Of a DNA stretch of 53,284 bases, positions 50,795-53,284 are shown piece by piece. Within the stretch, counting starts at the first letter, position 1. Each line of letters opens with the position of its first letter. The notes under the pieces were generated by a model. That model was not told where the DNA came from, did no database searches, and saw only the letters and a program-made list of their open reading frames with translations. Both the position numbers and the translations under genes were made by a program. This DNA comes from Alphaproteobacteria bacterium (GTDB lineage Bacteria > Pseudomonadota > Alphaproteobacteria > Rs-D84): positions 1 through 53,284 of the forward strand of contig JAGBVH010000019.1 of NCBI GenBank assembly GCA_017630405.1, read 5' to 3'.

Positions 50795-51449
50795 ATTAAT
50801 TTCGTTTGATAAAATCCCAAGCACCCAAGATCATGCACATGAACTGGTGGTGTCTGGGAATGCAGTTGACCGTACGGCGGTATGGGCATTGGCCCAGTCT
50901 GCGGGGCGTGGTCGTCACAGGCGTGCCTGGGTATCTCATCATGGCAATTTGTATGTAAGTTTTATTTATAAAATCCCAGAACGCGATCCGCGTCTGTCCT
51001 ATGCGATTGGTGTGGCAGTGGCAGAAACGATTGCCTCCTTTGGTATTCATCCAACAATCAAGTGGCCAAATGACATCTTGGTTGACGGTAAAAAAATTGC
51101 AGGCGTATTGATTGAATACGCGGGGCCGTTTGTGATTGTTGGTATTGGTATAAATGTTATGTCCAACCCAACTGTGACTGGATATAAAACGACCAAAATG
51201 GATGTTTATGCCGCAGATGTGCCATTACGCGAATTATTGACCCGCCTGATGCGCAATATGGATAAATGGATGCGTGCTGACTTTGGACGTGTTCGTGTCC
51301 GCTGGACTGAATTGGCAGCAATGTTAAACAAGAAAGTTAAGTACCAGGGCGAGATTGCGGAACTTATCGGAATAAACGATAACGGCGCATTGGTTTTGCG
51401 TCATGATACACGATATATGTTGGTTTATGGTGACGAAATAACCGTCTGA
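50766..51449 (+). CDS. birA: Biotin-[acetyl-CoA-carboxylase] ligase
   Basis: Attaches biotin to carrier proteins. 227 residues: STQDHAHEL, then the biotinyl-AMP-binding GRGRHRRAWVSHHGNLY (GRGR near residue 48), WPNDILVDGKKIAGVLIE and GIGINV; these are the BPL catalytic motifs. No N-terminal HTH, so type I ligase. It starts inside the preceding winged-helix gene (29-nt overlap), which suggests coupled translation. Confidence 0.92.
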   Translation: MGYTNLAGYKLISFDKIPSTQDHAHELVVSGNAVDRTAVWALAQSAGRGRHRRAWVSHHGNLYVSFIYKIPERDPRLSYAIGVAVAETIASFGIHPTIKWPNDILVDGKKIAGVLIEYAGPFVIVGIGINVMSNPTVTGYKTTKMDVYAADVPLRELLTRLMRNMDKWMRADFGRVRVRWTELAAMLNKKVKYQGEIAELIGINDNGALVLRHDTRYMLVYGDEITV

Positions 51450-51483
51450 AAGCCACGGAAACTGCGGCTTTGAAAAAAAGTTC

Positions 51484-51512
51484 TTGACTTTTAACCCTTT
51501 TTGTGATACTAT
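51484..51512 (+). promoter_or_regulatory. Promoter upstream of the phage-like group
   Basis: TTGACT (51484-51489), 17-bp spacer, TACTAT (51507-51512). Confidence 0.6.
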
Positions 51513-51539
51513 AAATGCTATCAAGAGCAACGATAGTGT

Positions 51540-51588
51540 CCACATTTAGATGTGGATTTTTTTATTCCCGCACATTTTCTTGTGCGGG
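51540..51588 (+). terminator. Two tandem terminators between promoter and hydrolase gene
   Basis: CCACAT/ATGTGG (51540-51555) followed by seven T, then CCCGCACA/TGTGCGGG (51567-51588) with a T run. They lie downstream of the promoter at 51484 and before the start at 51619. Confidence 0.75.
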
Positions 51589-51618
51589 TTTTCTTATTCA
51601 AAACCCAAGAAGGCCAAA

Positions 51619-52029
51619 ATGCAATTAACATTGATAAGTAATCCGGATGCATCACAGGCACCGGCATATCAAATCGCACGTGTAATTTATGCTCAAACAA
51701 ATGCGCGTTCACTAACATTGGTCGAAGCATTTGCTTCAATGATTGCAAATATATCACGTGCCAGCGGTTTAGATGTTTTAAAAATAGTTTCTGACAAAAC
51801 GATTTTTGATTCTTTGGATGAAGCCTCGGTGCGTCACGAATTGTTGTCTGTGCCTGCAAATGATCACGGTTTTCAAATGTGTTTGCGAACTGTGTCGCGT
51901 ATGCTGGCGGGCGGCTTGCCTGATTGTTGTTTTGGCGCAACTAAATTTCATTATTCGGACAGTATCCCAGATTGGGCGACATGTCGCGGCTATATCGCAG
52001 ATATAGATGACGTTTTGTTTTATCTGTAA
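51619..52029 (+). CDS. SleB/Hydrolase_2-like cell-wall hydrolase, phage type
   Basis: 136 residues from the ATG at 51619 (AAGAAGG 5 nt upstream). The pattern IARVIYAQT..SLTLVEAFASMIAN, MLAGGLPDCCFGATKFHYSDSIPDWA, GYIADIDDVLFY follows the GATxFH-x-x-W phage endolysin form of the SleB family. No signal peptide, as expected if released by a holin. The next gene is small and membrane-spanning, supporting a lysis pair. Confidence 0.65.
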   Translation: MQLTLISNPDASQAPAYQIARVIYAQTNARSLTLVEAFASMIANISRASGLDVLKIVSDKTIFDSLDEASVRHELLSVPANDHGFQMCLRTVSRMLAGGLPDCCFGATKFHYSDSIPDWATCRGYIADIDDVLFYL

Positions 52030-52042
52030 TCTGGAGGTGCAT

Positions 52043-52234
52043 ATGCAAAAAATTATCAAGGGTGGATTTTTATCTGGATATCGAACCTATATGATTTCCG
52101 CAGCAGGGATAATATCAGCATTGGTTGCATACGCGGTTGGTGACACAGATATATTCGTAACACTACAAACAGTTTTTACATTAGGCGGAATATTCTTTCT
52201 GCGTAAATCAAACGAAACCAAAGGAAAAAAATAA
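52043..52234 (+). CDS. Holin-like small membrane protein
   Basis: 63 residues with a hydrophobic centre (about 16-34 and 38-52; two short helices) and a charged C-terminus SNETKGKK. Starts at MQKIIKGGF with GGAGGTG 6 nt upstream. Size, topology and position after a hydrolase suggest a phage holin or holin-like protein; sequence alone is not diagnostic. Overlaps the next gene by one base (TAATG). Confidence 0.55.
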   Translation: MQKIIKGGFLSGYRTYMISAAGIISALVAYAVGDTDIFVTLQTVFTLGGIFFLRKSNETKGKK

Positions 52235-52890
52235 TGGAACAAATTCCTGAAAAATTTCAAAACCAAGATGGTACTTTGAATACAGAAGCATTACTTAAAT
52301 CATATTCTGAATTGGAAAAAAAGATTGGAACAATGGTGACGGTTCCGAATAAGGATTCTGATGAACAAATAAAAAATAAATTTAATCGTGCGATTGGTGT
52401 GCCCGAATCGGCAAATGAATATCCAACAAATGAAATGTTTGATGATGAAAATGTGAGACAAAAATTTCACGAAATTGGATTAACAAATTCACAAGTTGAA
52501 AAAATTTATGAAATCGCAAATGAATTTTTATCACCAGTTTTATCAGAATTATTTTCTGTGCAAAATGAAACAAAAGCGATGACAGAATTAAATAAATTTT
52601 TTGGTGGACCTGAAAAAATGCGTGATGCAATGCGTGCGATAAATGCGTTCGGCGAAAAGTTTTTACCACATGATGCGTTTGAAGAGCTGTGTTCTACAGC
52701 CCAGGGAATCCAAGGTGTGTACAAGATGATGCAATCGATGGAACCAGATGTAAAAACAGATAAAAACGAAACGGAAATTTTATCTGATTCTGATTTGCGT
52801 CGTATGATGCGTGATCCGAAATATTGGCGTGACAATGATGCCGAGTATATTAGAAAAATAGAAAACGGTTTTAAAAAATTATATTCATAA
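52234..52890 (+). CDS. Phage scaffold/capsid-assembly-like protein
   Basis: 218 residues, strongly helical and acidic. The N-terminus has EALLKSYSELEKKIGTMVTVPN, the form I associate with phage capsid assembly proteins, followed by a helical linker, and a basic C-terminus with DLRRMMRDPKYWRDND. No signal. Overlap with holin-like gene suggests a single operon. A phage-derived role is likely, though no portal or major capsid gene is in the window. Confidence 0.55.
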   Translation: MEQIPEKFQNQDGTLNTEALLKSYSELEKKIGTMVTVPNKDSDEQIKNKFNRAIGVPESANEYPTNEMFDDENVRQKFHEIGLTNSQVEKIYEIANEFLSPVLSELFSVQNETKAMTELNKFFGGPEKMRDAMRAINAFGEKFLPHDAFEELCSTAQGIQGVYKMMQSMEPDVKTDKNETEILSDSDLRRMMRDPKYWRDNDAEYIRKIENGFKKLYS

Positions 52891-53005
52891 CAAGAAAAAA
52901 TACACTTTCTTCTTTACTAATTTTATTCTTTCATATAAAATATAAAGTAAGAACAAAAAATAGAATTTGTTCTATGCTAAAACAAAAATATGAAAGGAGA
53001 GAAGA

Positions 53006-53284
53006 ATGGCATTTTCATTCTTGAAGCCAGCAAAAAAAGCTGCGGCGAAAAAACCAGTTGCTGCTAAACCTGCTGCAAAAAAAGTTGCTGCAAAACCAGC
53101 AGCTAAAAAAGTCGTTGCTAAACCTGCTGCAAAAAAAGTTGTTGCTGCGAAACCAGCTGCTAAAAAAGTAGCAGTTAAAAAACCAGTTGCTAAAAAAGCA
53201 CCTGCAAAAAAAGTTGCTGCAAAACCAGCTGCAAAAAAAGTTGCGGTTAAAAAAGTAGCAGTTAAAAAACCAGTTGCTAAAAAA
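53006..53284 (+). CDS. Ala/Lys/Pro-repeat histone H1-like protein (runs off the window)
   Basis: Partial: 93 codons are present, still open at the end. After MAFSFLKPAKK it consists of imperfect repeats of AAKPAAKKV and KKPVAKK types, a histone H1/HctB-like composition that binds DNA. A strong AAAGGAGAGAAG ribosome site precedes the ATG. Nucleoid or phage-head DNA packaging roles are both possible. The end lies outside the window. Confidence 0.75.
   Translation, partial: MAFSFLKPAKKAAAKKPVAAKPAAKKVAAKPAAKKVVAKPAAKKVVAAKPAAKKVAVKKPVAKKAPAKKVAAKPAAKKVAVKKVAVKKPVAKK

Noticed and set aside
53006-53284. CRISPR-like or satellite repeat at the right end
   Set aside because: The repetition is of codons for Ala, Lys and Pro in a single open frame with a ribosome site, so it is a coding repeat.

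Overview
This is an AT-rich chromosomal segment, most likely from a host-associated alphaproteobacterium, possibly one of the uncultured gut lineages. That assignment is an inference from gene content: a SAM-II/SAM-V-type leader on metK, a DUF4164-like gene fused by overlap to zapA, an lptE-holA pair, a stand-alone alphaproteobacterial S24-type helix-turn-helix protein, LPS and lipoprotein machinery (Gram-negative envelope) and a class III (anaerobic) ribonucleotide reductase. Most genes are short-spaced, separated by GC-rich intrinsic terminators, and several promoters lie so close to the start codon that the mRNAs should be leaderless.

Layout. 1-4.7 kb: riboswitch-controlled divergent metK, a Slam-type outer-membrane protein and a divergent Cys-rich secreted protein, a small membrane protein. 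5-14 kb: tRNA-Ser, lgt, a Bax-inhibitor-1 family protein, a 2[4Fe-4S] ferredoxin, a methyltransferase-like protein, a minimal ABC ATPase behind a tiny leader ORF, two M23 endopeptidases, prmC, a 75-residue Cys-rich peptide with a strong promoter, tRNA-Arg, tdk, a Smr protein and a coiled-coil protein. 14-19.8 kb: an acyl-CoA ligase, then the anaerobic ribonucleotide reductase operon behind tandem NrdR-like boxes; here the glycyl-radical loop is a separate 60-residue protein between nrdD and nrdG. 19.9-31.4 kb: a pilin-like Cys-rich protein, lptE-holA-map-radC, a three-gene operon with an NPGN-domain protein, DUF4164-zapA, parC, rpmG, tRNA-Leu, an LptM-like lipoprotein and an MFS permease.

31.4-44.5 kb is an accessory region. 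Single genes (an uncharacterised protein, a second uncharacterised protein and a nucleotidyltransferase) are separated by two recurring elements. One is a roughly 105-bp leader (R) that starts with TTTGGCAG and ends in an extended -10 promoter. The other is a roughly 100-bp tail (S) made of a conserved 12-14 bp inverted repeat plus a variable terminator hairpin. The same S tail sits immediately 3' of two identical tRNA-Glu copies, which flank a complete branched-chain amino-acid ABC transporter operon (livHKMGF). This looks like a cassette array built on the tRNA-Glu 3' end and is the most unusual structure of the window along with the split NrdD. The same region has a second copy of the NPGN protein/GADC-protein gene pair, this time with a phage MuF-type C-terminus and a lipoprotein partner.

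44.5-53.3 kb: a META-like lipoprotein, two paralogous uncharacterised genes, an aminoglycoside-phosphotransferase-fold kinase, priA, a probable 6S-like RNA on the minus strand, a small HTH protein, a winged-helix protein overlapping birA, and then a phage-like group (cell-wall hydrolase, holin-like protein, scaffold-like protein) followed by an Ala/Lys/Pro-repeat histone-like protein that runs off the window.
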